Assembly: GCA_046349775.1 (NCBI GenBank)
Contig: JAXMBS010000009.1
Span: 1-64,000, forward strand
Length of the DNA: 64,000 nt
Reading direction: 5' to 3'
Source of the DNA: JAEUIG01 sp046349775
GTDB taxonomy: Bacteria > Planctomycetota > Planctomycetia > Planctomycetales > Planctomycetaceae
The notes beneath the pieces are model-generated. The model ran no database searches. It had not been told where the DNA came from and saw nothing but the letters and a program-made list of their open reading frames with translations. Shown here one piece after another: positions 1 through 9,101 of this stretch. How positions within the stretch are numbered: the first letter of the stretch is position 1; every line of letters starts with the position of its first letter. Position numbers and translations under genes: made by a program.

Positions 1-121
1 GGATGGTCGCCCCCCGATCATCCCACCCACTGCGAGAGATTCCCGGTCTCGCCAAGGGTCATACGAAGGCGCCCGATGCACCGAAGGTGGCCCCGGTCGA
101 CAGCGCCGCGGTCGATGCCAC

Positions 122-595
122 GTTGCCTTTTCTCAGGCCGCCGGTCCGAGGGCCGCAGACGTTCTCCGACCGTTCCTGGATCGGGATCCGGAGTCGTACT
201 GTTTCTCGCCGCGCGAAGCCATCGCCGATCTGCGCGCAACGCAGCGGCAGACTCGCAAGTCGAAAGTTCAACCCAGCCAGCTGAATCGCAGTAAGGTTTC
301 GCCAACCCGGAAGGCTGGCAATCGATACGAGAAGAATTCGCTGACGCAGGCCGTTCGACGCGCGTGTATCGCAGGCGGGGTGCCGGTGTGGAAGCCCAAT
401 CAACTGCGACATGCGGCAGCGACGCTGTTGCGGAAAGAATTCGGTTGCAAGGAGGCAGCAACGGCCGTGCTCGGCCACTGCAATCCTCGAACGACAGACG
501 GGTACGCCAAGGAGGACTACGAGCTGGCCGGCATGCAGCCGGACGACATAGACCGGCGACGGCGGGAGCATGAACTCCGGAATGGTGGTCCGCAC
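122..595 (+). pseudogene. Tyrosine recombinase (phage integrase family), C-terminal remnant
   Basis: One open frame encodes the C-terminal half of a tyrosine recombinase. Around 176-220 it reads LDRDPESYCFSPREA, a segment I know from planctomycete integrases. It continues to PVWKPNQLRHAAAT (the conserved R-H box, about 380-421) and LGHCNPRTTDGYA (LGH box and the catalytic Tyr, about 470-512). No N-terminal DNA-binding domain or start codon is visible in frame at the window edge, so the gene is 5'-truncated or frameshifted. The frame does not stop after the Tyr motif but runs to 910. Such enzymes integrate elements, often at tRNA genes. A tRNA-Pro 3' fragment lies at the other end of this eroded region, but a link between the two is inference. 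Confidence 0.75.
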
Positions 596-910
596 ATCAA
601 GGTTATCTCCGAGTTGGGTCTGAGGATCGACAAGGACCGTGGCACGGTCGAACGTGACGGAGCCGAGTACAGCCGACTTACCGAAAACTTCAACATAAAA
701 AGTGCCGAATGGCACTGGCTCAAACTCGCAGTCAAGCATTGGGCCACCGGCGGTGCAACGGAAGATCAAGTCCGTAATGGTTACCCCGTGACGTGGATTG
801 AGAGTGCACCTCGTGCAGCAAAGTATCGGGCCTCGAAGAAATCAAGCCCTCTTGGCCTTCGACTTTCTTCGGGGTATCCCTTCCAAATCTTCGCCGTGAC
901 GAAAACGTGA
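596..910 (+). other. Open continuation of the integrase frame, unrecognised
   Basis: The integrase frame stays open for about 105 codons past its normal end. The text includes RIDKDRGTVERDGAEYSRLT and AEWHWLKLAVKHWATGG, which reads like real coding sequence, perhaps a small winged-helix-like planctomycete protein. I cannot name a family. It may be a separate gene fused by loss of a stop, or the 3' part of a different ORF. Confidence 0.3.
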
Positions 911-1010
911 TGCGGATTCTCTCTCGACGTGACGTCGCTCCGTCACGCTCGTCTGGTCTACTCCCATTGCTGCGAACGACCGCATGGTATTGCGGCGCAG
1001 TGAGGAGATC

Positions 1011-1172
1011 ATGCGAAACGATGCATCTGACGACGATCTGCTGCTCGAGCAGGGCTTGCTCGAGCCCGTCGCCGACATTCTTGCGCGGCTGACAAATCGG
1101 AAACCGAATCCGGCGACTATTTGGCGGTGGATTCGACGTCCAGGCAAAGGCGGTGCGCTTCCTTGCCGCTTA
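1011..1172 (+). pseudogene. DUF1580-like small DNA-binding protein, interrupted by IS5 element
   Basis: ATG at 1011 follows a GAGGAG ribosome binding site at 1002-1007. The 54 codons before the insertion read like planctomycete DUF1580 proteins (excisionase-like helix-turn-helix): an acidic start, then LLEQGLLEPVADILARL and PATIWRWIRRPGKGG, ending at LPCRL. The frame then runs into the terminal inverted repeat of the IS5-family element (1173) and out to a stop at 1223. The missing C-terminus is not clearly recognisable on the far side at 2043. In this phylum such genes often sit next to integrases as element accessory genes, which fits the recombinase remnant just upstream. Family assignment is by pattern memory. 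Confidence 0.55.
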
Positions 1173-2042
1173 GAGCGTGTTATGCACTTCCAAGGAGTTC
1201 TGCGAGGAAGTTTTTCAGCATGAGGCACGCAAAGCGCTGAAGTGCACTCCCGCCAGTGTTGCTGATAGCTGCTCGTAGTCTCGCCAGCGCCTGAACCATG
1301 CCAGCCACGCGAAACTCCGCTCGACCACCCATCGCCTCGGCAGCAGCACAAACCCGCGTTTGGCCTCGGCATGTTTGACCACCTCCAGCTGAATCCCGTG
1401 AACTTCCGCCGCGGCCGCGGCGCGTGCGCCGGTGTCGCCCTGACCGACGTAAGCCAGTTCCACCGCCTGGCCAGTCCCCTGCTGAACCTGCTCGGCGAGC
1501 GCTGCGACCTGGTCTCGTTCCTGCTCATTCGCCGGTGTGACGCACACAGCCAGCGGGCGTCCCAGCGTGTCGACGGCCATGTGGACTTTCGACCCTTTTT
1601 TCCGCTTGTGGCCGTCGTATCCGGCACGGCTGCCGCTTTCCGGAGTCGATTGCATCGTGCGGCCATCGAACACGGCCGCCGTCGGTTCTGCTTTGCGCGC
1701 TGCACACACTCGCAGAACGCTCCGCAGGTCATGCACCAAGTCTTCAAAGACCCCGGCCGTCATTCAGCGCCTCATTTGCTGGTACACCGCCGACCAGGGA
1801 GGAAAATCATGTGGCAGATACCGCCAGGATGCGCCGGTGCGGACGATCCAGCGGACCGCGTTAAACAGCTCCCGCAACGGATACTCCCGCTGAGGCGCGT
1901 TCTCGTTCATCAGGGTGAGGTAGGAGACGGCGAATTCCCATTCGTCGTCCGACACGTCACTGGGGTAGGGCCTCCGGCCCGCGGCGCGATCCTTCATGCC
2001 GCAAGTCTATGACATCCTTCATTCAAAGTGCATAACAGCCTC
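1173..2042. mobile_element. IS5-family insertion sequence, about 870 bp
   Basis: The imperfect 17-bp terminal inverted repeats are GAGCGTGTTATGCACTT at 1173-1189 and, on the minus strand, GAGGCTGTTATGCACTT at 2042-2026, with two mismatches. Between them is one leftward transposase reading frame. No clear target duplication is visible. The element interrupts the DUF1580-like gene. Confidence 0.8.
1215..1997 (-). pseudogene. IS5-family transposase with one in-frame UGA
   Basis: Two ORFs (1997-1764 and 1763-1215) lie in the same frame, separated only by a UGA at 1766-1764. Joined, they give a typical single-chain IS5-family DDE transposase of about 260 residues. The N-terminal part contains DVSDDEWEFAVSYL and TGASWRYLPHDFPPW. 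The C-terminal part contains AVFDGRTMQS (first catalytic Asp) and RRWVVERSFAWL (catalytic Glu region). The UGA falls in YQQMRR-stop-MTAGVFEDL, where relatives have Trp, so TGG to TGA is the simplest explanation. The rest of the gene looks undamaged, so the inactivation appears recent. Alternatives are readthrough, or reinitiation at the ATG directly after the stop. Confidence 0.8.
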
Positions 2043-2133
2043 CAGGCGGTCATAGTGTCAGGTCACGACCTTTGCGCGGCTGTCGCAATCTCGTGAATTC
2101 GCGTCTAAAATACGGCGGTTTCGCGCACTCCTT

Positions 2134-3723
2134 GTGACTGGCGACCGGAATCCATTTCTCGAATCCACTCCCTGCAAGAGTCTTGATGTGTTGAACGACA
2201 ATCCTCAATTGTGGACCGACGACGAACTCTGGCAAGTTCTCAATGACAACGTGAAAGACTTCGGCATCTTCATGATCGATCCGGAGGGGCGAATCGCCAC
2301 TTGGAACAGCGGTGCCGAGCGGGTGCTGGGATTTTCGGCTGACGAGATCCTGGGCGACACTTATGGACGGATTTTTACTCCGGAAGACATCGAGAAGGAT
2401 CAGCCGGAGTTCGAGTTGCGCGAGGCGCGAGAGAAGGGGCGATCCGAAGATGAGCGTTGGCATTTGCGACGCAACGAAACGCGCTTCTGGGCCAGCGGCG
2501 TCGTGACTCCGCTCTGGACTGCGGACGGTGAATTGCGCGGCTACGCGAAAATCGTGCGTGATATTACTCAACGCAAAATGGCCGAATTAGCGGCTGTTGA
2601 AGCGAATCGCATCAAAGACGAGTTTCTCGCAATCCTGTCTCACGAATTCAGAAACCCGCTCGGCGCAATCTTGAATGCGACTCAGTTGTTGACGATGGAT
2701 CAGGCCGACGACGAAATCGTCCGCCAAGCAGCGGCCGTCGTCGAACGACAGGCGCAGGGCCTAGTGCGGATGGTCGACGACTTGCTGGACATCTCCCGCA
2801 TTAACAGCGGAAAGTTGCTGCTGCAGCGCGAGCGGGTGGAACTGGGTGAGGTTCTCAATCACGCCCTGGAATCCGCTCAACCGATGATCTCAACGCGCAA
2901 TCATCAGTGCACGCTTTCGATGCCGCCCGCAGCCATCTGGCTGGAGGGGGATCGACAGCGGTTGGCTCAGATATTCGCCAACCTCATCGTCAACGCCGCG
3001 AAGTACACCGACCCCAGTGGGGAGATTTCCATTGCCGTGACGCAGGAAGGCCAGCAGGTCGTTGTTCGAGTGAAGGACAACGGCGCAGGGATTCTGTCGG
3101 AGATGCTGCCCCGCATTTTCGAACCGTTTGTCCAAGCTGATCGTTCGCACGACAGGACACACGGAGGCCTCGGCATAGGGCTAACATTCGTCAAGCGCGT
3201 CGTCGAGATGCACGGGGGAATCGTCGAAGCGTTCAGCGAAGGCATAGGGCACGGCAGCGAGTTCACGGTACGACTGCATGCCGTCGCCGAGATTGAAACG
3301 CCTCAAGCCGGAGACGCGCCGGCTGCGATGTCGGAGACCGGTACTCGGCGGCTGCGGATACTTGTGGCCGACGATAATCACGACACGGCTGAAACACTGG
3401 CGATGCTGCTGCGGAAAGTCGGTTACGAAACGACGACTGTTGATTCGGGTCCGGCGGCGCTGCAGTGGGCTGCCGACGAGCATCCGGACGTCATGATCAT
3501 CGACATAGGATTGCCCGGGATGGACGGTTTTGAAGTCGCGCGACGCATTCGCTCGCAGGAGTCGTCAAAAGCCATCCGACTCGTGGCCGCAACTGGATAC
3601 GCCCAAGCGGAGGACCGCGATCGAGCATTGCAGGCCGGGTTTGACCACCATCTCCCGAAACCAATCGACTTTAAGGTGCTGATGGAACTGCTCAAGGAAG
3701 CTGAGGCCCAGTTGAAACGCTAG
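2134..3723 (+). CDS. Hybrid sensor histidine kinase, PAS-HisKA-HATPase-REC
   Basis: This 529-residue protein with no membrane segment is a cytoplasmic sensor. It has a PAS domain at about 33-155, an H-box LSHEFRNPLG with phospho-His H170, an N-box NLIVNAAKYT (N287), a G1 motif DNGAGI, a G2 motif GLGIGL, and a C-terminal receiver with phospho-Asp D457 in IIDIGLPGMDG and the Lys of PKPID near the end. The chosen GTG start has no clear ribosome site. GTG at 2188 is an alternative, still ahead of the PAS fold. It is one of the few fully intact kinases in this region. It has no adjacent response regulator, so its receiver probably passes phosphate to an HPt protein or acts intramolecularly. The ligand is unknown. 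Confidence 0.9.
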   Translation: MTGDRNPFLESTPCKSLDVLNDNPQLWTDDELWQVLNDNVKDFGIFMIDPEGRIATWNSGAERVLGFSADEILGDTYGRIFTPEDIEKDQPEFELREAREKGRSEDERWHLRRNETRFWASGVVTPLWTADGELRGYAKIVRDITQRKMAELAAVEANRIKDEFLAILSHEFRNPLGAILNATQLLTMDQADDEIVRQAAAVVERQAQGLVRMVDDLLDISRINSGKLLLQRERVELGEVLNHALESAQPMISTRNHQCTLSMPPAAIWLEGDRQRLAQIFANLIVNAAKYTDPSGEISIAVTQEGQQVVVRVKDNGAGILSEMLPRIFEPFVQADRSHDRTHGGLGIGLTFVKRVVEMHGGIVEAFSEGIGHGSEFTVRLHAVAEIETPQAGDAPAAMSETGTRRLRILVADDNHDTAETLAMLLRKVGYETTTVDSGPAALQWAADEHPDVMIIDIGLPGMDGFEVARRIRSQESSKAIRLVAATGYAQAEDRDRALQAGFDHHLPKPIDFKVLMELLKEAEAQLKR

Positions 3724-3790
3724 TCATCGTTAGGGCGTCCAATACAACCGTGTGCCACCCGCCGTGGTTTTCAGAGTCGTGTGATGCGGG

Positions 3791-3922
3791 CCGGTGCTGA
3801 ATCCGGTGGGCAATCTGTGGCACAACCCGCAGAGCCGCTTCAGGTCGCACCGAGAGTCCGACAACTGTGAGGTGCTGGAGGCGGTCACATCGAGGACGGG
3901 GACGGCGCTGAGGGATGCCTAA
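3791..3922 (+). pseudogene. IS630-family transposase C-terminal remnant
   Basis: A 43-codon open stretch reads PVLNPVGNLWHNPQSRF and ends at TALRDA-stop. This resembles the end of IS630-type transposases (LNPVENLWHYLRS with a catalytic Glu). Here the Glu is replaced by Gly, and nothing convincing precedes it. It is a short dead fragment. The flanking DNA (3724-3790 and 3923-4190) shows no gene I can support. Confidence 0.45.
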
Positions 3923-4190
3923 CCTAACACTATGACCGCCGAGTTAGACGAGTCTGTTATAGTTGACTGTCGTCTCGTGAATCATCGATTTTAACGATGA
4001 ACACTTGGCATCGACCAGCCGACAAGGCCCCGATTCTGCGACCTTGTCTCTTTGGGCCCTCCAACGGAAGGATCATTCTTTCGTTTTTGTGCCGCAAGTG
4101 TCGAAGCCTTCTCCACACTGGCCGCCACCCCGTCGCGCAGCGGAGGAAAACAGAAGTGCCGGGGGCTTTTGCCTGCCCGCGGCCCGTTGA

Positions 4191-4346
4191 TCAGAGTCTA
4201 CCGAGCATGACCAGGATTAGAACGATAATAAGAATGGTCCCCAGTGCGCCACTCGGGCCGTATCCCCAACTACGGCTATGGGGCCATGCCGGAACGGCTC
4301 CCAGTAACAGCAGAATCAGAACGATCAGCAGAATGGTTCCCAACAC
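4191..4346 (-). CDS. DUF3309 family small membrane protein
   Basis: This 51-residue protein starts at GTG 4346, preceded by GAGGAGG five bases upstream. The sequence is two hydrophobic helices, LGTILLIVLILLLLGAVPAW and ALGTILIIVLILVMLG, joined by a short polar loop, PHSRSWGYGPSG. This matches the DUF3309 architecture as I recall it: short inner-membrane proteins of unknown function, often near stress genes. It lies 44 bp downstream of another tiny membrane gene on the same strand and probably shares its sigma54-type promoter at 4597. Confidence 0.85.
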   Translation of the reverse strand: MLGTILLIVLILLLLGAVPAWPHSRSWGYGPSGALGTILIIVLILVMLGRL

Positions 4347-4390
4347 GTGCGCCTCCTCGTGGAATTAGTTTCGTATCAAGACCGCCGTTG

Positions 4391-4519
4391 TTACTTGCCC
4401 AGCGCCTTCGCGACCAGAAAGATAGCGACGGCCCCGCCAAATCCGCCTCCGAGCACGAGGTAGAGGAGCGAATAACCGGCCGCGGCTGTGACGGCGCCCG
4501 GAACTGCGAGGATCTCCAT
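4391..4519 (-). CDS. 42-residue hydrophobic membrane protein, unknown family
   Basis: ATG at 4519 has GGGAG about seven bases upstream. The product begins MEILAVPGAV and is almost entirely hydrophobic and glycine-rich (YLVLGGGFGGAVAIFLVAKA), with a single Lys-containing end, consistent with one or two membrane helices. I do not recognise the family. A longer in-frame start exists at 4588, but it would place the start codon inside the promoter-like sequence. It is first in a two-gene unit with DUF3309, 52 nt downstream of the predicted transcription start of a strong -24/-12 match. Confidence 0.65.
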   Translation of the reverse strand: MEILAVPGAVTAAAGYSLLYLVLGGGFGGAVAIFLVAKALGK

Positions 4520-4581
4520 GGCTGTCTCCCGAGGTGTGATTTTTTCTTCTGCGGTCAGCAGTCCCCTCGATTGAGACATAC

Positions 4582-4597
4582 CGCACATGGCGTGCCA
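4582..4597 (-). promoter_or_regulatory. Sigma54 (-24/-12) promoter candidate for the 42-aa/DUF3309 pair
   Basis: The minus strand reads TGGCACGCCATGTGCG: a perfect -24 block and a GTGC -12 block with the required GG-N10-GC spacing. There are two mismatches to TGGCACG-N4-TTGCA. The predicted start lies near 4572, giving a leader of about 52 nt. Confidence 0.65.
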
Positions 4598-4989
4598 TTC
4601 ACCACATCAGGGGAAAACGTGCTCACACTCATCGAAATAAGGTCTTAGCTGACTGGTTCGCTCGAATGATCAACTTAAGGGCATGCCGAATGCGGTCTAC
4701 GTGCTCGCCCTGCACTCCGTCTGGTCGAAATTCGACCATATAAGTTGCGATCGCTGTGGAGCTCGCCGCTGGAGCGGCGCTGATGACGGCCGTCGACTTC
4801 CTCCCCGAACTCAGATCGTTGCGTCAACCGGCGACTGTCTCAAAGACCTGTCGCGGCTGCGACGTTGTACCGGTACACTCGTCGGGGGAAATATTTGCCA
4901 AGGGCAGATCACCAGCTCCGGCTCTTCTGTTCGGCGATCAGCCTGGTGATCGGGAAAACGGGAAAGGACACCCGTTTGTCAACCCGGCG
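4598..4989. other. Intergenic, no gene seen
   Basis: Short ORFs here look like chance frames. I see no promoter, repeat or recognisable remnant except that IS3-like text begins near 4990. Confidence 0.5.
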
Positions 4990-5760
4990 GGTCGCGTGCT
5001 CGACGAGTGTCTCGTCTCCCAGCACCGGAGTCGCGCCCGCCGCACAATGCCGCTGGAGCGCAACGAAAGTGGACGAGTGCAGCCGATCCGCGATGGAGAG
5101 TGAACCACCAGCGGATCGCACGCCTGTGGCGACGGGAAGGACTGAAAGTGCCACAGCGACAGCCGAAACGGAAGCGACTATGGCTCAATGACGGGTCCTG
5201 TGTGCGGCTGCGGCCGGCGTATCGGGATCATGTGTAGAGCTATGACTTCGTGCAGACCCGGACACACGACGGCCGACCGGTGCGGATGTTGACGGTGATC
5301 GACGAGTTCACGCGGGAGTGCCTGGCGATCGATGTGGCTCGGAGACTGAGGAGCGAGGAGGGTCTGGAGCGTCTGAGCGATCTGTTCGTACGGAGAGGCG
5401 TCCCGCAGTACATCCGGTCGGACAATGGCCCGGAGTTCACAGCCCGAGCCGTTCAAGACTGGCTCAGACGCGTTCGGGTGCAGACGTTGTTCATCGAGCC
5501 CGGCAGTCCGTGGGAGAACGGCTATGTGGAGTCGTTCAACGGGAAGCTGCGGGGTGAACTGCTCGACGGCGAGATCTTTGAGACGCTGCTGGAGGCAAAG
5601 GTGCTGATCGAGCGTTGGCGCAACGAGTACAACACTGTGAGGCCGCACAGTGCGCTGGGATGTCTTCCCCCGGCCCCCGGAGTCGCACCCGCCGCACCCG
5701 CCGCACAAGTCCACATCCGCTACGCTTCTGCGGATGAGCTGTTGACAACCCCGGCACTAA
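4990..5760 (+). pseudogene. IS3-family OrfB transposase, decayed
   Basis: The frame from about 5085 reads WRVNHQRIARLWRREGLKVP and LWLNDGSCVRLRP, then a TAG at 5235-5237, then, in the same frame, SYDFVQTRTHDGRP, MLTVIDEFTREC (first catalytic Asp), YIRSDNGPEF (second Asp), and ENGYVESFNGKLRGELL (Glu). The TAG sits where relatives have Trp (DHVWSYDFV). The N-terminal part before 5085 is scrambled over several frames (for example QCRWSATK), so the element is 5'-eroded. The C-terminus after PHSALG is also divergent. No terminal repeats were identified. OrfA is missing here, but a separate IS3 OrfA fragment lies at 10975. Confidence 0.75.
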
Positions 5761-5854
5761 CTTGCAAGCTGCTACCGTCCTTGGGGGCGGGTCAGGACGA
5801 CGAGGACGAGCTCGCCAAGCGTGATTGGCCGGCTCATCGGCAGGGAGATTTTTT

Positions 5855-6202
5855 CCCCCCGCCGCCGGCGGAGCGGCTGGCCCGGATGGGCGTGGCGTCC
5901 ACGCAATACAGATCGAAGTCGATGCGTCCGTCCGCATTGAGGCGCATCTGCAAACGCTCCAGCATCCGCTCGAGGGTGCCATCGCGCTGCCAGCGTCGAA
6001 AGCGATCGTAAACGGTCTTCCAGTTGCTATGGCGTTCGGGACGTTCGCGCCACTGGGCTCCGGTGCGCAGGATCCGGAAGATTCCATTGAGGACCGTGCG
6101 ATTATCCTTTCAATGACCGCCTCGGCTGCCGTTGTCGGGCAGCAGGTCGCTCACCAATTCCACCTATTCCTCAGTCAACTCCTATCGATGCACCTGAGTC
6201 AT
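5855..6202 (-). pseudogene. IS5-family transposase fragment with several nonsense codons
   Basis: Reading leftward from ATG 6202, one frame gives MTQVHR-stop-ELTEE-stop-VELVSDLLPDNGS and then, after a TGA, KDNRTVLNGIFRILRTGAQW, ERHSNWKTVYDRFRRW, and IDFDLYCVDATPIRASR. This is the N-terminal half of an IS5-type transposase, ending in a frameshifted Gly-rich linker near 5855. At least three sense codons have become stops, one of them a probable Trp before KDNRT. The C-terminal catalytic half is absent. The fragment abuts the 3' end of the decayed IS3 gene on the opposite strand, so one element probably landed beside or in the other. Confidence 0.65.
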
Positions 6203-7207
6203 CCCGGTCTCCTTGCCAAAGAGGCCGGAACAATAACAAAGTTCTGATTCACAGACAGGACCAGCAGCTACGGACGTACTTCGAGGACGAATGTCGTCAG
6301 GGGCGAATATCCGATTGCAGCGTGGAACGCGTCTGACTGCCTGGCGGACCAGACACCATTTCGCTGTCGGTTCTGACGCGCGTCAGTGGTCGGTTCACAC
6401 GCGCCGATTGACGCTACCGGACATACTTCGGTTTGCTTGGCACTGTTGGAGCGCATACGCTGCATTTGTACTGGGGCCATGACATGTGACGCTCATCCGC
6501 TACGGCGCTGAGCATATCGATGGACTAACATGACAGAAGCGCGTCCGATGACGTCACTCCACAAAGTCTGATTGCCGTCCGATTCACGGCGGATTCCTCG
6601 ACAAACGTGTTGTTCGCAGCGGTGATGCGGCCGGTAGTATCGCCGACTACTGGAATGCGGAAAGGTTTTACAAAGCGACGGCGGGGCAAAGTGGGAGCTT
6701 TCATGGCAGGCATTGCGCCCGAGGGGATCGCCTCGATGAAGGTGCCCAGCCCAACGGCCGCCACTGTTGACCTGAATCACCGCTACAGAGTTATAAAGTG
6801 TCAAGATATTAACGGTACGCTCGTCATCGATGCGGACTGTTTTCCGTAAACCTGAGGCGGGTCGCGAGAGTGCCTCAGACCTCGTCCGCCAAAATCTGAC
6901 GGAGCGCGTAGCCGGGACGTTTCCATCTTTTAAACCGGCGATTCGGTTGTGGAAAGCACCGCCGAACAAGGCGAATGTGCGCATCGACAGCCTTCGCACA
7001 TATCGATCAGGGGCCCGGGCGGTCATTGTGGTTAAGTCAGTTCAACTCCGCGACGTGTCGTGTACGCTTGCCGTTTCGCAAGTCGGACGACTCGCCAAAA
7101 GCAGCAGAAGCCGCATCCGGTTATGCGATGGCTTCCGCCTCGCCAGGCGTTTCTCACGGATATTAACCGTGTTCCGTCGATCTCCTTACCGAACAACAGC
7201 ATCCGTG
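6203..7207. other. About 1 kb without a supportable gene
   Basis: Both strands contain only short frames with no recognisable motif and no consistent start signals. This could be fully eroded coding sequence. Nothing can be assigned. Confidence 0.5.
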
Positions 7208-9101
7208 CTACTTCGCAAACTGCAACCCTGGGTCGTCAGCGGCGGCATCGACCATCTTAAACAGAAAGCCATTCGCACCGACATTACTCACGCGGCCGAT
7301 CATCGGCGGTCCTGAATTCGGTTCGAGCACCAGCATGTCGTTGGACAACGTATGCTTTCCTTCCATCGCGGCTCGTCTTGTCCCCTTCGGCGAAGTTCGC
7401 CGAACGTGCCGTCAGGCCCAGGCGTGAACTTGAAGGTCGACTCTTGGTTCCCGTCACAGGCCGTGGCCGCCCATGAACCGGACAACTGTTCGACTGTCGG
7501 CTGAGGGCGGACTGCGCCGGCAGCACGGTTGAGTCGGCGAATCCCAGGGGTATTCGATCCACTTGGCGGCGCTGAACGGCTGGCGTTGATGTGCTGGCAG
7601 GCCCGGCCGGTAGCGCTGGGGGCCAACGTCGTCGCTGCAGTTCCCGCACGCTTGTCGGGCAAGCTTCCCCACTATCCGCTGCGCCTGGGTCGCTGGCTGC
7701 AACACCGCCGCCTTCTCAAACTGATTCATCGCCGCATCACGATAGCCCTCCGTCATGTACTGATAACCCAGCAGGAATCGCGCATCGGCGAGTCGGGATT
7801 GCTACGCACAGTTCTCGGCTTCACCAGCATCCAGCGCCACCTGCCAGCGGCGGCACGCACGCGCGCACACCTTGCACTGCGCAGCGCTTTCTCCTGTCAC
7901 CGGAAAAAAGAACTGCGCATTGCGCCCCGCGCGCAGCACGCCGTACACATCCACGTTCGGATACAGTCCGCGCATCGTGTCCCAGTTCCAGCCCGGTCCA
8001 CCGGCAGCACGGCATGAATGGTGGCCGCCGCCTCCGACCAGTTCCCTGCGCAACAACACCAGGCCGCGGAACTCATGCAATGCCGGGTCGTTTGGCAGCT
8101 GTTGCAACGCCCGATGCACGCCGTCAATGCTACGTTGTAATCTCCGGCCTTGCTGAATGCGGTGCGCCGCATCGAAATCGCGCCATCGCATTTGGATCAT
8201 CAGCGATCGTGCTCGCGCCCGTCTGTATCACCCGGCGGCAGTGCTGCCACGTCCGAATCAACCAACGGCTGGTCATTTTGATCATTGGCCAATGACATCC
8301 AGTGTAGAAGTCGCGTACGGATTCATGCCGTGGCTAACCAGTTCGTGACCACCATAGCCCACGGATTCCGTCGCCCATGTACGGTAGCCGAACCCGCCTA
8401 CCCCGATCCATGTCCGCCATACCCTGCACCATAGGGGTAGAAACCGCCGTAACCGAGACCGTAGCCCAGTAGAGAACTCAACCCAAGCCGGGTCAACCAC
8501 CGCCGCTAGCCTCCATATCCCAATCCATAGCCGCCCCACCACGGCCGGTAGCCATGCCCCACCACCCCAACCCCAGAATCCACGCTGCCAGTTGCTATAT
8601 GGCGATTTCCCGAGCGACTGTTCCAGCCGTTGTTGGCCCATCCATTGCTGTGCCGGTTACCTTGATTCCGGTTGCGTTCTGCTGAACGCCGCTGAATCGC
8701 CGGTTCGGTTGAATGGAGTGTCCGTAGTTCGGAGCGCGCAGTTGCGCGTCCCGACATTCCCGGCAGAACGGCGACGCATTCGGTCCCGCTCGGACCAGTC
8801 GGTCCGCGGCTTCTCCGGTTGCCGCCGGGATTGCGCGGAGGTGATCCGCCGCCACCGCCTGCTCCTCGAAGTGAGGGCCACCGCCACCTCCTCCGCCGAG
8901 GTGCTGGCCTCCTCCGCCACTGCCGCCATGACCACCGCCGCCACCGCCACCCCCGCCATGACCACCGCCGCCGCCGCCATGACCACCACCGCCACCGCCA
9001 TGACCGCCACCGCCACCGCGTGCGAACGCATTAACCGTTATAAATGCGGCGCAGATGACCGCCGCACACGAGACTTTCCAGCTTCGAGACATCGACAGCA
9101 T
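7208..9101 (-). pseudogene. Exported Gly/His-rich TPR protein, multiply frameshifted
   Basis: Pieces of one gene can be followed leftward across frames. A signal peptide starts at 9101 (MLSMSRSWKVSCAAVI through VNAFARGG), then a Gly/His tract (8880-9022), then Asn/Trp/Tyr-rich text (WANNGWN, YRPWWGGYGLGYGG). TPR-like segments follow (LHEFRGLVL; LGYQYMTEGYRDAAMNQFEK). The C-terminal domain reads VEQLSGSWAAT, STFKFTPGPDGTFGE and, in another frame, HTLSNDMLVLEPNSGPPMIG, ending FKMVDAAADDPGLQFAK-stop at 7210-7208. I recognise this order from planctomycete surface or periplasmic TPR proteins of unknown role. Many indels and stops separate the pieces, so it cannot make a full product. Confidence 0.65.
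8880..9022 (-). repeat. Low-complexity Gly/His codon tract
   Basis: Tandem GGN and CAT codons on the minus strand encode runs such as GGGGGGHGGGGGGHGG inside the N-terminal part of the decayed TPR gene. Replication slippage here could explain some of the frame loss. Confidence 0.7.

Noticed and set aside
842..1747. Minus-strand ORF of 301 codons
   Set aside because: Overlaps the IS5 transposase in another frame on the same strand; Arg/Ser-rich shadow.
6525..6764. 79-codon minus-strand ORF in the empty stretch
   Set aside because: No ribosome site, motif or neighbour context; composition is not distinctive.
8880..9022. CRISPR-like or tandem repeat array
   Set aside because: The periodicity is a Gly/His codon tract in a signal-peptide protein; there are no spacers or regular repeat length.
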